From Levilactobacillus namurensis DSM 19117 (GTDB taxonomy: Bacteria > Bacillota > Bacilli > Lactobacillales > Lactobacillaceae): a stretch of 60,213 bases of DNA. This document shows, piece after piece, positions 9,198 to 17,890 of the stretch (the first letter of the stretch is position 1; every line of letters starts with the position of its first letter). The notes beneath the pieces were generated by a model. That model saw nothing but the letters and a program-made list of their open reading frames with translations, ran no database searches and was not told the origin of the DNA. The DNA lies in assembly GCF_001434785.1 (NCBI RefSeq), contig NZ_AZDT01000030.1, positions 1 through 60,213 on the forward strand, in the 5' to 3' direction. The position numbers and the translations under genes were made by a program.

Positions 9198-9647
9198 CTA
9201 TTTAATCTTAGATGGATACCATATTCTAGTGTAATCATGTTTAAGGCCAGGATATGAAACCAGCTCTTTGAGTGCGTGCATTTTTTTACCTTTTTTAGTG
9301 ACCGTTACTCCCTTGTAAAAGGCCTGATAAGCGTCACTCTCACCAAGCTCAGTTACATAATAAGAATTAAATTTTGAAATGCTTAATTGTGGGTATGAAC
9401 CATTAAGTATTTTCTTCCCTGATAGTTTGTGGGACTTGCCAATTTTATAGGTATACTTGGTAAATTTAACTCTAGACCATTTATGACTTTTCTTAAAATA
9501 GTGATGGTAAGTTCCCCGTAAGTTCTTGGGAACAACAGTGTATTTTACGTGGGCACTAGCTGATGGCGTGTTAGTAATATTTAATAAAAACAAGCCAAAA
9601 CTAAGTGTCGCTAGAAATAATAAGCCATAGTAATAACTTCTATGCAT
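9198..9647 (-). CDS. Small secreted protein of unknown function
   Basis: A 149-residue protein. Residues 1-32 form a signal peptide with a hydrophobic core and a likely cleavage near SASA-H. The mature part is strongly basic, rich in lysine, tyrosine and serine, with no cysteine and no recognised domain. It has the look of the many small exported lactobacillus proteins with beta-rich cores. CAGGAGGAG precedes the ATG. Its coding sequence is clearly richer in A and T than its neighbours, which suggests recent transfer or relaxed selection. It is flanked by a terminator and repeat copy 2. Confidence 0.75.
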   Translation of the reverse strand: MHRSYYYGLLFLATLSFGLFLLNITNTPSASAHVKYTVVPKNLRGTYHHYFKKSHKWSRVKFTKYTYKIGKSHKLSGKKILNGSYPQLSISKFNSYYVTELGESDAYQAFYKGVTVTKKGKKMHALKELVSYPGLKHDYTRIWYPSKIK

Positions 9648-9925
9648 GTGATCTCCTCCTGTATGTATACGTAATTAAAGCTTGTCACACGTTTAAAGTA
9701 TAGAACGATAAATGTAAATAGTCTAATTTGAAGCCGCGTGTAATAGTGTTACTAATTTCGTAACTAATATTGTTAACCGTTCGTAGCCATGAAGTTAACT
9801 AAGCAAGTGTATGATGATGCATACCAACGATTCGAGTTTATCTGATTGTTTGGTTTTAACGGCCCCCCATGTTGATATTTTCAATTTCAAACATTGAGAA
9901 GTCCTGTTTTGGGTCCGTTCAATTT
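9648..9925. other. AT-rich gene-free spacer
   Basis: Holds the upstream region of the secreted protein gene (minus strand) and then AT-rich sequence up to repeat copy 2. No further element was recognised. Confidence 0.4.
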
Positions 9926-10085
9926 AGCCGTGAGGTTGGGCCTGAAGAGGCTCAGTGGTGTCGTTTGGGTTAGTCAGCGTTTTGGGCTGGCTTACCCAAA
10001 GGCCGAGCTTGAAGACCTGTGGGTTTCAGGGCTCCAAGTCGTGCCCACCACGTTCCAGCCTCTTCAGGGCCAACCGGTAAGGCGG
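9926..10085 (+). repeat. Three-stem intergenic repeat, copy 2 (full length)
   Basis: The closing stem has arms GGTTGGGCCTGAAGAGGCT and AGCCTCTTCAGGGCCAACC with one mismatch. P2 pairs TTTGGGTTAGTCAGC with GCTGGCTTACCCAAA, showing the T-T mismatch and T-G wobble found in other copies. P3 pairs GCTTGAAG with CTCCAAGT with one A-C mismatch. The right end is CCGGTAAGGCGG. Confidence 0.9.
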
Positions 10086-10120
10086 GTGATCGCCACCGTC
10101 TGCCCCTTGACTAGATGTAA

Positions 10121-10153
10121 GAAGAAGCCTGAGTGTTGTCTCAGGCTTCTTTT
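10121..10153. terminator. Terminator of the glnL-like gene
   Basis: AAGAAGCCTGAG and CTCAGGCTTCTT form a perfect stem with T4 on the plus strand and a purine-rich tract that becomes TTCTTAC on the minus strand. It is shared in degenerate form with the terminator after repeat copy 1. Confidence 0.75.
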
Positions 10154-10191
10154 GCATCTAAATTGCAGATAGGTTTTGGCCCCGTCAATCC

Positions 10192-11025
10192 TCAGATCTC
10201 GTGGGTCAGTCCGTCGAAGAAGTGTTGTAGGGAGACCTTGCCGCCAGATTCGCGCTTGCCTTGGTGGTAGGCCATCTCGGCCCGCACGTTTTTATATTCG
10301 TAGAGGGCGTTGGCGTATTCGACCAGGATCTCGTCGCCCATGTTATCGATGTACAGACTCGCCAGGTTGGTCAGCCCCGCTTTGACGGCGCGCCGAATCC
10401 GCTGGAAGAGGATCTTCTTTTCGTGGTCGTCGATGGCGTATTCCTGGTTGAAATCGATGGCTTTAAAACTCAAGTTCTTGTCGATCATCAACTGGCAGAC
10501 GGAGAGAATGTCGGACGACCCGGACTCGGAGGTGATTCCCAGGTAGCGGAGGATGGCGAGAATCTTTTCCTTTTGCTCGGCGTGCTGGTTAACGGCGGGT
10601 TCACTGTTGACGATGCCCCCATCGACTAAGGTTTGGATGTTACTCAGCTTGGCGGTCATCTGGATGTTTTGGACCACCTTTTGAATCACGGTCTTGACCT
10701 CGACGATGTTGATGGGCTTGTCGATGAAGAACTCGATGCCGGCCTGGTAGGCTTCCGCCCGTAAGTCGCTGTCGCGGACCTGGGAGATCATGATGAAGCG
10801 CAGGTTGGGCTTGGCCGTCTTCAGCTTCTTGACCAGCTCGGTTCCCGAAATCACAGGCATCAACAGATCAATCAGGACAATATCGACGTTGGTCAGCATC
10901 AGGTCGGCCAACGCCATTTTGGCATCGGTGGCGGTGCCCACCACGTCATTTTGCGGGTCCTGTTCGAGAATTTGTTGCAGAATCATGGGAATGGATGGGT
11001 CGTCATCAACGATGTAGAATTTCAT
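10192..11025 (-). CDS. Response regulator with YcbB (GlnL-type) output domain
   Basis: A 277-residue response regulator. The receiver domain (about 1-120) shows the acidic pocket Asp7-Asp8-Asp9, phospho-acceptor Asp53 in VLIDLLMP and Lys104 in DKP. The C-terminal half matches the YcbB-type domain of Bacillus GlnL, which controls glutamine uptake. Its ribosome binding site AGGAGG lies within the end of the kinase gene, and the ATG begins two bases after the kinase stop, so translation is coupled. It lies divergent from the citrulline module, making those genes plausible targets; this is inference. Confidence 0.85.
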   Translation of the reverse strand: MKFYIVDDDPSIPMILQQILEQDPQNDVVGTATDAKMALADLMLTNVDIVLIDLLMPVISGTELVKKLKTAKPNLRFIMISQVRDSDLRAEAYQAGIEFFIDKPINIVEVKTVIQKVVQNIQMTAKLSNIQTLVDGGIVNSEPAVNQHAEQKEKILAILRYLGITSESGSSDILSVCQLMIDKNLSFKAIDFNQEYAIDDHEKKILFQRIRRAVKAGLTNLASLYIDNMGDEILVEYANALYEYKNVRAEMAYHQGKRESGGKVSLQHFFDGLTHEI

Positions 11026-11027
11026 GA

Positions 11028-12323
11028 TTATTCCTCCTGAAGAAGATGGGCTTTATTCAGACGAACTTGAAAGTCGGTGCCGCGCCCCAGCTGCGAGTCA
11101 ACGGTGATGTCGCCATCGAACTGTTCTTGGGCGATGATTTTGACGTGGGATAACCCGATGCCGCGGTAAATATTGCCGGTCGTCGCGTTGAATTTAGTCG
11201 AGAACCCCGGCTGAAAGATCATGGACTGGGTCCGATCATCCATCCCCTGGCCGTTGTCACTCACGGTCAGCAGGATGTCGGCACCGGCACTGGTGACCGT
11301 GACTTGGATACAGCCGTTGAGTTTATCCTTGGGCAACGCGTCGACGCTATTGAAGATCAGGTTAGACAGAATCGTGACCACGTAATAGTGCTTGGGAATC
11401 AAGAGGTCGACCTGGTTATGGACTTCGATCACCACATTGGGGTGGTGGTGTTTGATGGCCGCTTGGATGTAGGTGGTGGTGACCTTCAAGATGTCTGAGA
11501 GTTGCATGGGTGCGTCCTGGTTGCTCCCGAAGTATTCGCCTAGTTCTAGTGTAACATTGCGGTAGTCTTTTTTGATTTCGTGAACATCGCGGGCCACCGC
11601 CAGCGCCATGTCGCGGTATTCCTGGGGGACGTCTAGGTCCTCAAGCTTCTGGTTCAGGAGGTAGGCGTTCTTCATAACCCGTTCGATTCCCCCCAGACTC
11701 TTCTGCATAAAGTACACGTCGCTCTTCACGGAAGACGCCACCCAGATGAAGTGGTAGTAGCGTTGTTCGTGGCTTTCCTTGCGCATCAACAGGGTGAAGT
11801 AATGGTAGGCGAAGGCCAATAGGCAACTGAACAGGCTGCGGACCAATGCGGCCACGAAGAGGAGTTGGAACAGGTGGTAGCTGTAGTTGTGGAAGTCGGT
11901 CAGCAGGCTGACTTCTAAAAGATTGGATAAATAATCACAAAGGACGATGGTTAGGAAAAAGGAGCTGTTGTTGCGCTGGGTCCGCCGCCAGTAGAGCAGG
12001 TAGTACAGCCCGCCGTAGCAGAGGTAGAAGGCCATATCGGTCACCACAAAATGGAGGATGGTCTCGGTCTGAGAGGCGTGACCGATAAACAGCAGGATCC
12101 CCCGAAAGATGGGGGAGGCGATGGCGATCATACCGGACAGTAGCAGGGGATTCAGGTCAGCGTTGAAGTAGAGGAAGATGGGCAACAGGAGCGCCGAGAG
12201 GGCGATGATGAAGCCGGGGGTGTAGACCTGAAAGCTGACCTGGGAGGCCAGGGCGATACAGACCGCGGCAATCAGGATGCGTTGCCGGCGACTGCGATGG
12301 ATAATTGAGGCTTGTTTGAACAA
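11028..12323 (-). CDS. Sensor histidine kinase, GlnK/YcbA type
   Basis: A 431-residue membrane kinase. The first 180 residues form about six hydrophobic segments without a large extracellular domain. The dimerisation region has the phospho-acceptor motif DVHEIKKD near residue 245, and the GHKL ATPase domain has the N box LSNLIFNSVDAL and a DNGQGM G box. The start is a TTG at 12323, nine bases after AGGAG. It forms an operon with the YcbB-type regulator. The Bacillus counterpart responds to glutamine; here the neighbouring citrulline genes suggest an amino-acid signal. Confidence 0.85.
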   Translation of the reverse strand: MFKQASIIHRSRRQRILIAAVCIALASQVSFQVYTPGFIIALSALLLPIFLYFNADLNPLLLSGMIAIASPIFRGILLFIGHASQTETILHFVVTDMAFYLCYGGLYYLLYWRRTQRNNSSFFLTIVLCDYLSNLLEVSLLTDFHNYSYHLFQLLFVAALVRSLFSCLLAFAYHYFTLLMRKESHEQRYYHFIWVASSVKSDVYFMQKSLGGIERVMKNAYLLNQKLEDLDVPQEYRDMALAVARDVHEIKKDYRNVTLELGEYFGSNQDAPMQLSDILKVTTTYIQAAIKHHHPNVVIEVHNQVDLLIPKHYYVVTILSNLIFNSVDALPKDKLNGCIQVTVTSAGADILLTVSDNGQGMDDRTQSMIFQPGFSTKFNATTGNIYRGIGLSHVKIIAQEQFDGDITVDSQLGRGTDFQVRLNKAHLLQEE

Positions 12324-12432
12324 AATAACCCACTCCTAGAGAATTTTTTAACAAAGAATTGAAGCTTCTTGAAGCTTTATGAAACCGCTTACTAAACTAA
12401 TACTTGTAAATATCAATTAGGAGGAACACAAC
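12324..12432 (+). promoter_or_regulatory. Divergent promoter region of the two-component system and arcB2
   Basis: Contains the palindrome AAGCTTCTTGAAGCTT (about 12362-12377) and ATGAAACCGCTTACT (12379-12393), which matches the cre consensus at 13 of 15 positions. TAAACT near 12393-12398 is a possible -10 for arcB2. Only about 110 bases separate the two start codons, so one operator could serve both directions. Confidence 0.5.
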
Positions 12433-13431
12433 ATGTTTAATTTACGTAACCGGAATTTCTTAACCTTAGCTGATTTTACCACGCGCGAAATGCGTTACAT
12501 GCTCGATTTAGCCGAAGACTTAAAAAAGGCCAAGTACGCGGGCACGGAACAAAAGAAATTATTAGATAAAAACATTGCGTTGATTTTTGAAAAGGCTTCC
12601 ACTCGGACGCGTTGTGCGTTTGAAGTTGCCGCTAAAGATGAAGGGGCTCACGTCACTTACTTAGGCCCTTCCGGTTCCCACATGGGCAAGAAGGAAACCG
12701 CTAAGGATACCGCTCGGGTCCTAGGCGGCATGTTCGACGGGATCGAATACCGGGGCTTCTCCCAACGGACGGCCGAAACCTTAGCCGACTACTCCGGTGT
12801 GCCAGTCTGGAACGGATTGACCGATGAAGATCACCCAACCCAAGTCTTAGCCGACTTCTTGACGGCCCACGAAGTCCTGAAGAAGGACTACAAGGACATC
12901 AAGTTCACCTTCGTGGGCGATGGCCAAGACAACGTGTCGAACGCCTTGATGTTAGGGGCCGCTGTAATGGGTATGACCTACCACGTGGTATGCCCTAAGG
13001 AATTAGCGCCTAAGGCTGACCTGTTGAAGCGAGCAAACGACATCGCTGCCAAGACCGGTGCTCAGATCGAAGTCTTCAACGACATCGCTGAAGGGGTCAA
13101 GGGCTCTGACGTCATCTACGCCGACGTATGGGTCTCCATGGGTGAACCTGACAGTGTCTGGGCTGACCGGATCAAGTTACTGAAGCCTTACCAAGTGACC
13201 CAAGAAGTCATGGACCAGACGCAGAACCCGAATGCCATCTTCGAACACTGCTTGCCAGCCTTCCACAACACGGATACTAAGGTCGGGAAAGAAATCGAAG
13301 AGAAATTCGGAATCTCCGAGATGGAAGTTACGGATGACGTCTTCGAAAGTGACGCTTCCGTAGTCTTCCAAGAAGCCGAAAACCGGATGCACACCATCAA
13401 GTCCGTGATGGTCGCAACCTTAGGCGAATAA
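12433..13431 (+). CDS. arcB: Ornithine carbamoyltransferase (citrulline module)
   Basis: A 332-residue second ornithine carbamoyltransferase. [10 protein letters not shown] carries the carbamoyl-phosphate loop at 56-60, and HCLP begins at His272. It differs strongly from the copy at 4308 and resembles the branch with [14 protein letters not shown]. No arginine deiminase gene is linked to it. With arcC and the ArcE-type exchanger behind it, it should split imported citrulline. A putrescine carbamoyltransferase is unlikely, because [10 protein letters not shown] is kept and no agmatine genes are near. Confidence 0.93.
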   Translation: MFNLRNRNFLTLADFTTREMRYMLDLAEDLKKAKYAGTEQKKLLDKNIALIFEKASTRTRCAFEVAAKDEGAHVTYLGPSGSHMGKKETAKDTARVLGGMFDGIEYRGFSQRTAETLADYSGVPVWNGLTDEDHPTQVLADFLTAHEVLKKDYKDIKFTFVGDGQDNVSNALMLGAAVMGMTYHVVCPKELAPKADLLKRANDIAAKTGAQIEVFNDIAEGVKGSDVIYADVWVSMGEPDSVWADRIKLLKPYQVTQEVMDQTQNPNAIFEHCLPAFHNTDTKVGKEIEEKFGISEMEVTDDVFESDASVVFQEAENRMHTIKSVMVATLGE

Positions 13432-13444
13432 CGGGAGGCAGAAC

Positions 13445-14371
13445 ATGGCTAAAATTGTTGTGGCCTTGGGCGGGAACGCCTTAGGCAAATCACCAGAAGA
13501 ACAGTTACAGTTAGTCAAGCACACGGCGGCTTCCCTAGTGGGGTTAGTGGCTGCGGGGCACAAGGTCGTCATCAGTCACGGGAATGGTCCCCAAGTCGGG
13601 GCCATCAACCTGGGGATGAACTTTGCCGCGGAAAACGGCAAGACGGCAGCCTTCCCGTTCCCTGAATGTGGGGCCATGAGCCAAGGCTACATTGGTTACC
13701 ACCTGCAACAAAGCTTGCAAAACGAGTTGCACCGGCAAAACATCCAAAAGGACGTGGCGACGGTGGTCACCCAGATTGAAGTGGATCCTAGCGATGCGGC
13801 CTTTGAAGACCCTACCAAACCAGTCGGTGACTTCTACTCTAAAGAAGACGCGGCCAAGATTCAAGCCGAAAAGGGCTACACCTTCAAGGAAGACGCTGGT
13901 CGGGGCTACCGGCAGGTCGTGCCATCACCGCTTCCAAAGCGAATCATTGAACTCAACAGTATCAACAACTTGATCGAATCCGGCAGCTTAGTGATTGCCG
14001 GCGGTGGTGGCGGGGTGCCCGTCGTTCAGACCACCCAGGGCTTAAAAGGTGTCCCAGCCGTAATCGACAAGGACCGTTCCAGTGCGCTGTTAGCGGCTAA
14101 CCTCGATGCGGACCAACTGATCATCTTGACGGCGGTCGACGACGTGTACGTCAACTACGGCCAACCCGACCAGAAGGCTCTCCGGGAACTGTCCGTTCAA
14201 GACGCCCAGAAGTACATTGACCAAGGTCAATTCGCACCAGGCAGCATGTTACCTAAGATTGAAGCTTGCTTGGACTTTGCCAAGTCCGGCGCGCAACGGA
14301 CGGCTTTGATTACGTCCTTAGACCATCTCGACGACGCACTCGCCGGAAAAGTCGGGACCCTGATCAAGTAA
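13445..14371 (+). CDS. arcC: Carbamate kinase (citrulline module)
   Basis: A 308-residue paralogue of the kinase at 5556, with [16 protein letters not shown] and [10 protein letters not shown]. It starts only 13 bases after arcB2 and uses GGGAGG for translation, so the pair is surely co-transcribed. It makes ATP from carbamoyl phosphate released from citrulline. The two carbamate kinases are well diverged, which suggests an old duplication or separate acquisition rather than a recent local copy. Confidence 0.95.
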   Translation: MAKIVVALGGNALGKSPEEQLQLVKHTAASLVGLVAAGHKVVISHGNGPQVGAINLGMNFAAENGKTAAFPFPECGAMSQGYIGYHLQQSLQNELHRQNIQKDVATVVTQIEVDPSDAAFEDPTKPVGDFYSKEDAAKIQAEKGYTFKEDAGRGYRQVVPSPLPKRIIELNSINNLIESGSLVIAGGGGGVPVVQTTQGLKGVPAVIDKDRSSALLAANLDADQLIILTAVDDVYVNYGQPDQKALRELSVQDAQKYIDQGQFAPGSMLPKIEACLDFAKSGAQRTALITSLDHLDDALAGKVGTLIK

Positions 14372-14391
14372 TCCGGGTCAATCAACCATAG

Positions 14392-14504
14392 AACGCGGTC
14401 TAAAGGATGTGGTGGGGAATCAGTAACGTCTTAGTCATCCAATTGCTCAGAGAAGTGAAGCGGATAGTGAGACGGACGCCCCAGTACCTCCTGGTGACCG
14501 CGTT
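14392..14504 (+). ncRNA. Candidate structured RNA between arcC2 and the ArcE exchanger
   Basis: AACGCGGTC (14392-14400) pairs with GACCGCGTT (14496-14504). Inside, AGGA/TCCT, GG/CC and TGGGG/CCCCA continue the rod with small internal loops, and CGTCT/AGACG with ATCC/GGAT extend it to a terminal loop. About 113 bases thus fold into one long, interrupted hairpin between the two genes. TTTT follows the outer stem, so attenuation of the exporter gene is possible. It is not a T-box: the conserved antiterminator sequence is absent. Confidence 0.5.
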
Positions 14505-14557
14505 TTCTGGTGCGTATTGTTAGCGAAACTGCCATCATATTTTAGAGGTAAAAACTT

Positions 14558-16114
14558 ATGAGTGATAATCCAACAGTAAAAAAGCGACATTTTAAATTAA
14601 AAATGCCCGGAGCGTTCTTCATTCTGTTCATTCTGACCGTGGTCGCGGTGATTGCGACCTGGACGATTCCGGCCGGAAGTTACTCGAAGCTGTCGTATAA
14701 TAGTGCCAACTCCGAGTTGCGGTTACAGAATCCCCACGGACACGTGACCAGCTTACCTGCGACCCAACAAGAGCTAGATAAGCTGGGGGTTAAGATCAAG
14801 ATCGGTCAGTTTAAGTCGGGGGGGATCACCCAAGCCGTTTCGGTGCCCCACACCTACGAACGACTGGCGCAACACCCGGCGAAGTTAAGTGACATCACGG
14901 GAAGCATGGTCAACGGGACCATCGAGTCCGTCGATATCATGATCTTCATCTTCGTCCTAGGGGGCCTGATTGGGGTGGTTAAAGCCAGTGGGGCCTTCGA
15001 GACGGGGCTGATGGCGCTGACCAAGAAAACCAAGGGCCACGAGTTCTTACTGATCTTCTTAGTCTCGGTTCTCCTGGTCCTCGGGGGGACCCTGTGTGGG
15101 ATCGAAGAAGAGGCCGTGGCCTTCTACCCGATTCTGGTGCCCGTCTTCATTGCGATGGGCTACGATTCAATCGTGAGTGTCGGGGCCATCTTCCTGGCCA
15201 GTTCGGTCGGGACCTCGTTCTCTACGATTAACCCGTTCTCCGTGGTGATTGCCTCCAACGCGGCCGGCATCAACTTCACGGAAGGGATCATGTGGCGGGC
15301 CGGTGGTCTGGTCATTGCCACCATCTTCCTGTTGTTCTATCTGCATTGGTACAGTAAGAAGGTTAAGGCGGACCCTGAGTTCTCCTACACCTGGGATGAC
15401 CATGAAGAGTTCAATAAGATGTGGTCAGTGGAATCCACCAGCGGCGGTCAAGAGACCGGCTTTACGTTCCGGAAGAAACTGATTCTGATTCTCTTTGTCG
15501 TGACGTTCCCGATCATGGTTTGGGGAGTTATGGCCAAGGGTTGGTGGTTCCCAACCATGGCCTCATCCTTCCTGACCTTCGCCATCATCATTATGTTTAT
15601 CGCCGGAACCGGGAAATACGGTTTGGGTGAAACGGGCGTGGTGGACGCCTTCGTTGCCGGGTCATCCGGTCTGGTCGGGGTTTCCCTGATCATCGGGCTG
15701 GCACGGGGAATCAACCTGGTCTTGAACAACGGGTTGATTTCGGACACGATCTTACAATTCGCGTCCTCGCTGGTTACCCACATGAGTGGCCCAATCTTCA
15801 TCATTGTGATGTTGCTGATCTTCTTCGTGTTAGGGTTTATCGTGCCATCCTCATCTGGTTTAGCGGTACTGTCGATGCCGATCCTGGCCCCCCTGGCAGA
15901 TACGGTCAACATTCCCCGGTTCGTGGTCGTTACGGCCTACCAATTCGGGCAATACGCGATGCTCTTCTTAGCCCCAACCGGGTTAGTCATGGCAACGCTG
16001 CAGATGTTGCATATGCGCTACTCCCACTGGTTCCGGTTTGTCTGGCCCGTTGTGGTCTTCTTACTGGTCTTCGGTGGCGGGATCTTAGTGACCGAAGTGT
16101 TAGTTTACAAGTAA
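14558..16114 (+). CDS. arcE: YfcC-type transporter, probable citrulline/ornithine exchanger
   Basis: A 518-residue membrane protein of the YfcC/DcuC-like ion transporter superfamily, with about twelve hydrophobic segments and an extended N-terminal loop (about 45-115). The motif GGTLCGIEEEAVAFYPILVP and two serine-rich re-entrant stretches (SSVGTSFSTINPFS, VPSSSGLAVLSMP) fit the family. ArcE of lactobacilli belongs to this superfamily, while ArcD belongs to APC. Position after arcB2-arcC2 suggests citrulline uptake in exchange for ornithine, giving an arginine-independent route to ATP. Substrate is inferred. Confidence 0.85.
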   Translation: MSDNPTVKKRHFKLKMPGAFFILFILTVVAVIATWTIPAGSYSKLSYNSANSELRLQNPHGHVTSLPATQQELDKLGVKIKIGQFKSGGITQAVSVPHTYERLAQHPAKLSDITGSMVNGTIESVDIMIFIFVLGGLIGVVKASGAFETGLMALTKKTKGHEFLLIFLVSVLLVLGGTLCGIEEEAVAFYPILVPVFIAMGYDSIVSVGAIFLASSVGTSFSTINPFSVVIASNAAGINFTEGIMWRAGGLVIATIFLLFYLHWYSKKVKADPEFSYTWDDHEEFNKMWSVESTSGGQETGFTFRKKLILILFVVTFPIMVWGVMAKGWWFPTMASSFLTFAIIIMFIAGTGKYGLGETGVVDAFVAGSSGLVGVSLIIGLARGINLVLNNGLISDTILQFASSLVTHMSGPIFIIVMLLIFFVLGFIVPSSSGLAVLSMPILAPLADTVNIPRFVVVTAYQFGQYAMLFLAPTGLVMATLQMLHMRYSHWFRFVWPVVVFLLVFGGGILVTEVLVYK

Positions 16115-16131
16115 TCAGATAGATGTAAAAT

Positions 16132-16162
16132 GCCGTCCTTTCGTTAGAAAGGGCGGTTTTTG
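16132..16162 (+). terminator. Terminator after the ArcE-type gene
   Basis: GCCGTCCTTTC and GAAAGGGCGG form a stem with one mismatch and a four-base loop, followed by T5. Confidence 0.85.
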
Positions 16163-16237
16163 TGTCGGGGTTATCATCCGCCGACTATGCTGGGCGTTTG
16201 TTAGGTCAGTGACGTTTTAAATTAAAATATGGTTAAA

Positions 16238-16293
16238 GCTAGCGGGCTGTTTTATAATTAAATCTCAATGGAAATTGAGAAGGGATTGATTGG
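16238..16293 (+). promoter_or_regulatory. Promoter of the ABC half-transporter
   Basis: TATAAT at about 16254-16259 is a full -10 match, with a weak -35. CTCAAT and ATTGAG (16264-16279) form a small hairpin just before a weak ribosome binding site AAGGGA. Confidence 0.5.
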
Positions 16294-17880
16294 ATGGTTT
16301 ACAAATATTACCCCCATTGGAAGTTCTTTTTAATGAACTTGACGGGATGGATTTCGAGTTGTGAGAATCTGGTGATTGCGACCGTTGTGGCAACGCTGAC
16401 GACCTTTGCGACCCGCCGAGAGTTTGACCGGTTACCAGAATTTTTAGGGGTGGCATTCGGGAGCCTGTTAGTGACCTATCTGGCACAGGTCTGCTTTAAC
16501 TGGTTCACCACTGATGCCGTGCGCCACTTGAACCGGACCTTGCGTGCGCAGGCCTTTCGGGGGATGGTCACTCAGCCGACGGGGACGGACGACGCGGCGT
16601 TGGGATTCCTGACCAACGACTTTAAGTTACTGGAGACCAACCGCTTCCAAGCGGAAATCAACATGTTGATTTCCGCGTATACGCTGGTGATGGCGTTCGG
16701 CTACGCCCTGTACCTGAACTGGCTGATTACCCTGATCTTTTTCGTGGGCAGTTGTGCACCTATGCTAGTCTCCAACCTATTTCAAAAGCCGTTGGAGCAA
16801 GCCTCGGAGAACTGGTCGCATCAAAATGACCAGTACGTGAACCAGACCAAGAATTTCTTGGCGGGAGCCGGAACGATTGCCCGGTATCACGCCCAGGACG
16901 CCTCCGTGGCGAAGAACCAAGCCATGGTCGATCTCCTGGAAGCCGCACTGGCGAAGATGAATCTGCGGAACCTAGTCGGTAACGCCTGCATCAACGTCAC
17001 GGCCAATCTGTGTACGTTCCTGTTGCCTTTCTTAGTGGGGGTCTACTTGATCGTTCGCGGCCAGACCACGTTAGGCGTCTTGTTCGCTATCGTTCAGTTA
17101 TCGAATTCTTTCGTCAACCCCATCTTGACGATCCTCGCACAACGCAATAACCTGGCCACCACGCGTCAAATCGTTGAGCGCCTGAACGGATACGTTGCCG
17201 CTGGGCAACAGACGGTACCCGCGCCCGCACCGGCCTTAGAGGAGCTGGCCTTTCACCAGGTAACGCTCCAACGTCAGCAACGCACCTTACTACATAACTT
17301 AGACCTGACGATCCACGCAGGGGAGAAGATTGCCGTGATCGGTCGTTCGGGGAGCGGTAAATCCACGCTTTTAACGTACTTATGGTCCGGTCAATTTGGG
17401 CATGCCCAGACGGTTCAGCTGAACCATCAGCCCGTCCAAGCCAGTCAGTTAGCGGGCGTCTTTGCCTACGCCAGCCAAAGTCCGGTCATTTTCGCCGGGA
17501 CCTTGCGCTTTAACCTGACGCTGGGGGCTCCGGTAAGCGATGACCGGTTGACCGCGCTATGCCGGGAGCTGGACTTGGGGGACTTGGTCGCAAAGGAGGG
17601 CCTGGATTACTCACTGGGCAGCAACGCCGACCAGCTATCCGGGGGGCAGTTGGCCCGGATCGAGTTAGGTCGGGCCCTGTTGTCCCAGCGGCCGATTCTG
17701 TTGCTGGATGAAATGACGGCGGCCCTGGATAAGCAGACGGCGTTGGATATCCACCAACGACTCTGGCACTCGAAACTGACCATCATCGAGGCGATTCACC
17801 ATTACACGCCCGCTGACCTGGTGCACTATGACCAAGTGGTCAACGTGGATGCGTTAGTCACCGCTTCGGCTGGTCGTTAG
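16294..17880 (+). CDS. ABC half-transporter, fused permease and ATPase
   Basis: A 528-residue exporter-type half-transporter that should act as a homodimer in the plasma membrane. The membrane domain covers about residues 10-300 with six hydrophobic segments. The ATPase has Walker A GRSGSGKST (350-358), signature LSGGQ (448-452) and Walker B ILLLDE (468-473). No peptidase domain is fused at the N terminus, so it is not a bacteriocin processing exporter. The substrate cannot be read from the sequence. It is monocistronic with its own promoter and a strong convergent terminator. Confidence 0.88.
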   Translation: MVYKYYPHWKFFLMNLTGWISSCENLVIATVVATLTTFATRREFDRLPEFLGVAFGSLLVTYLAQVCFNWFTTDAVRHLNRTLRAQAFRGMVTQPTGTDDAALGFLTNDFKLLETNRFQAEINMLISAYTLVMAFGYALYLNWLITLIFFVGSCAPMLVSNLFQKPLEQASENWSHQNDQYVNQTKNFLAGAGTIARYHAQDASVAKNQAMVDLLEAALAKMNLRNLVGNACINVTANLCTFLLPFLVGVYLIVRGQTTLGVLFAIVQLSNSFVNPILTILAQRNNLATTRQIVERLNGYVAAGQQTVPAPAPALEELAFHQVTLQRQQRTLLHNLDLTIHAGEKIAVIGRSGSGKSTLLTYLWSGQFGHAQTVQLNHQPVQASQLAGVFAYASQSPVIFAGTLRFNLTLGAPVSDDRLTALCRELDLGDLVAKEGLDYSLGSNADQLSGGQLARIELGRALLSQRPILLLDEMTAALDKQTALDIHQRLWHSKLTIIEAIHHYTPADLVHYDQVVNVDALVTASAGR

Positions 17881-17890
17881 GCGAATGAAA

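Noticed and set aside
9894-10172. Open frame of 92 codons across repeat copy 2
   Set aside because: It lies over the three-stem repeat, has no ribosome binding site and encodes no recognisable protein. Similar frames over copies 6, 7 and 12 (28307-28642, 34345-34557, 43572-43853) were rejected for the same reason.
11028-12323. Fusion or truncation of the GlnK-type kinase because of its TTG start
   Set aside because: The frame is complete from the first membrane segment to the G box, and the TTG has a well placed ribosome binding site, so the start is simply non-ATG.
12433-13431. Putrescine carbamoyltransferase as an alternative for the second carbamoyltransferase
   Set aside because: The ornithine-type [10 protein letters not shown] motif is kept, and no agmatine deiminase or agmatine/putrescine exchanger is nearby.
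14392-14504. Possible T-box leader before the ArcE-type gene
   Set aside because: GACCGCG at the 3' side recalls the T-box antiterminator, but the conserved GGGTGG part is missing and no aminoacyl or biosynthetic gene follows. Kept only as an unclassified structured RNA.
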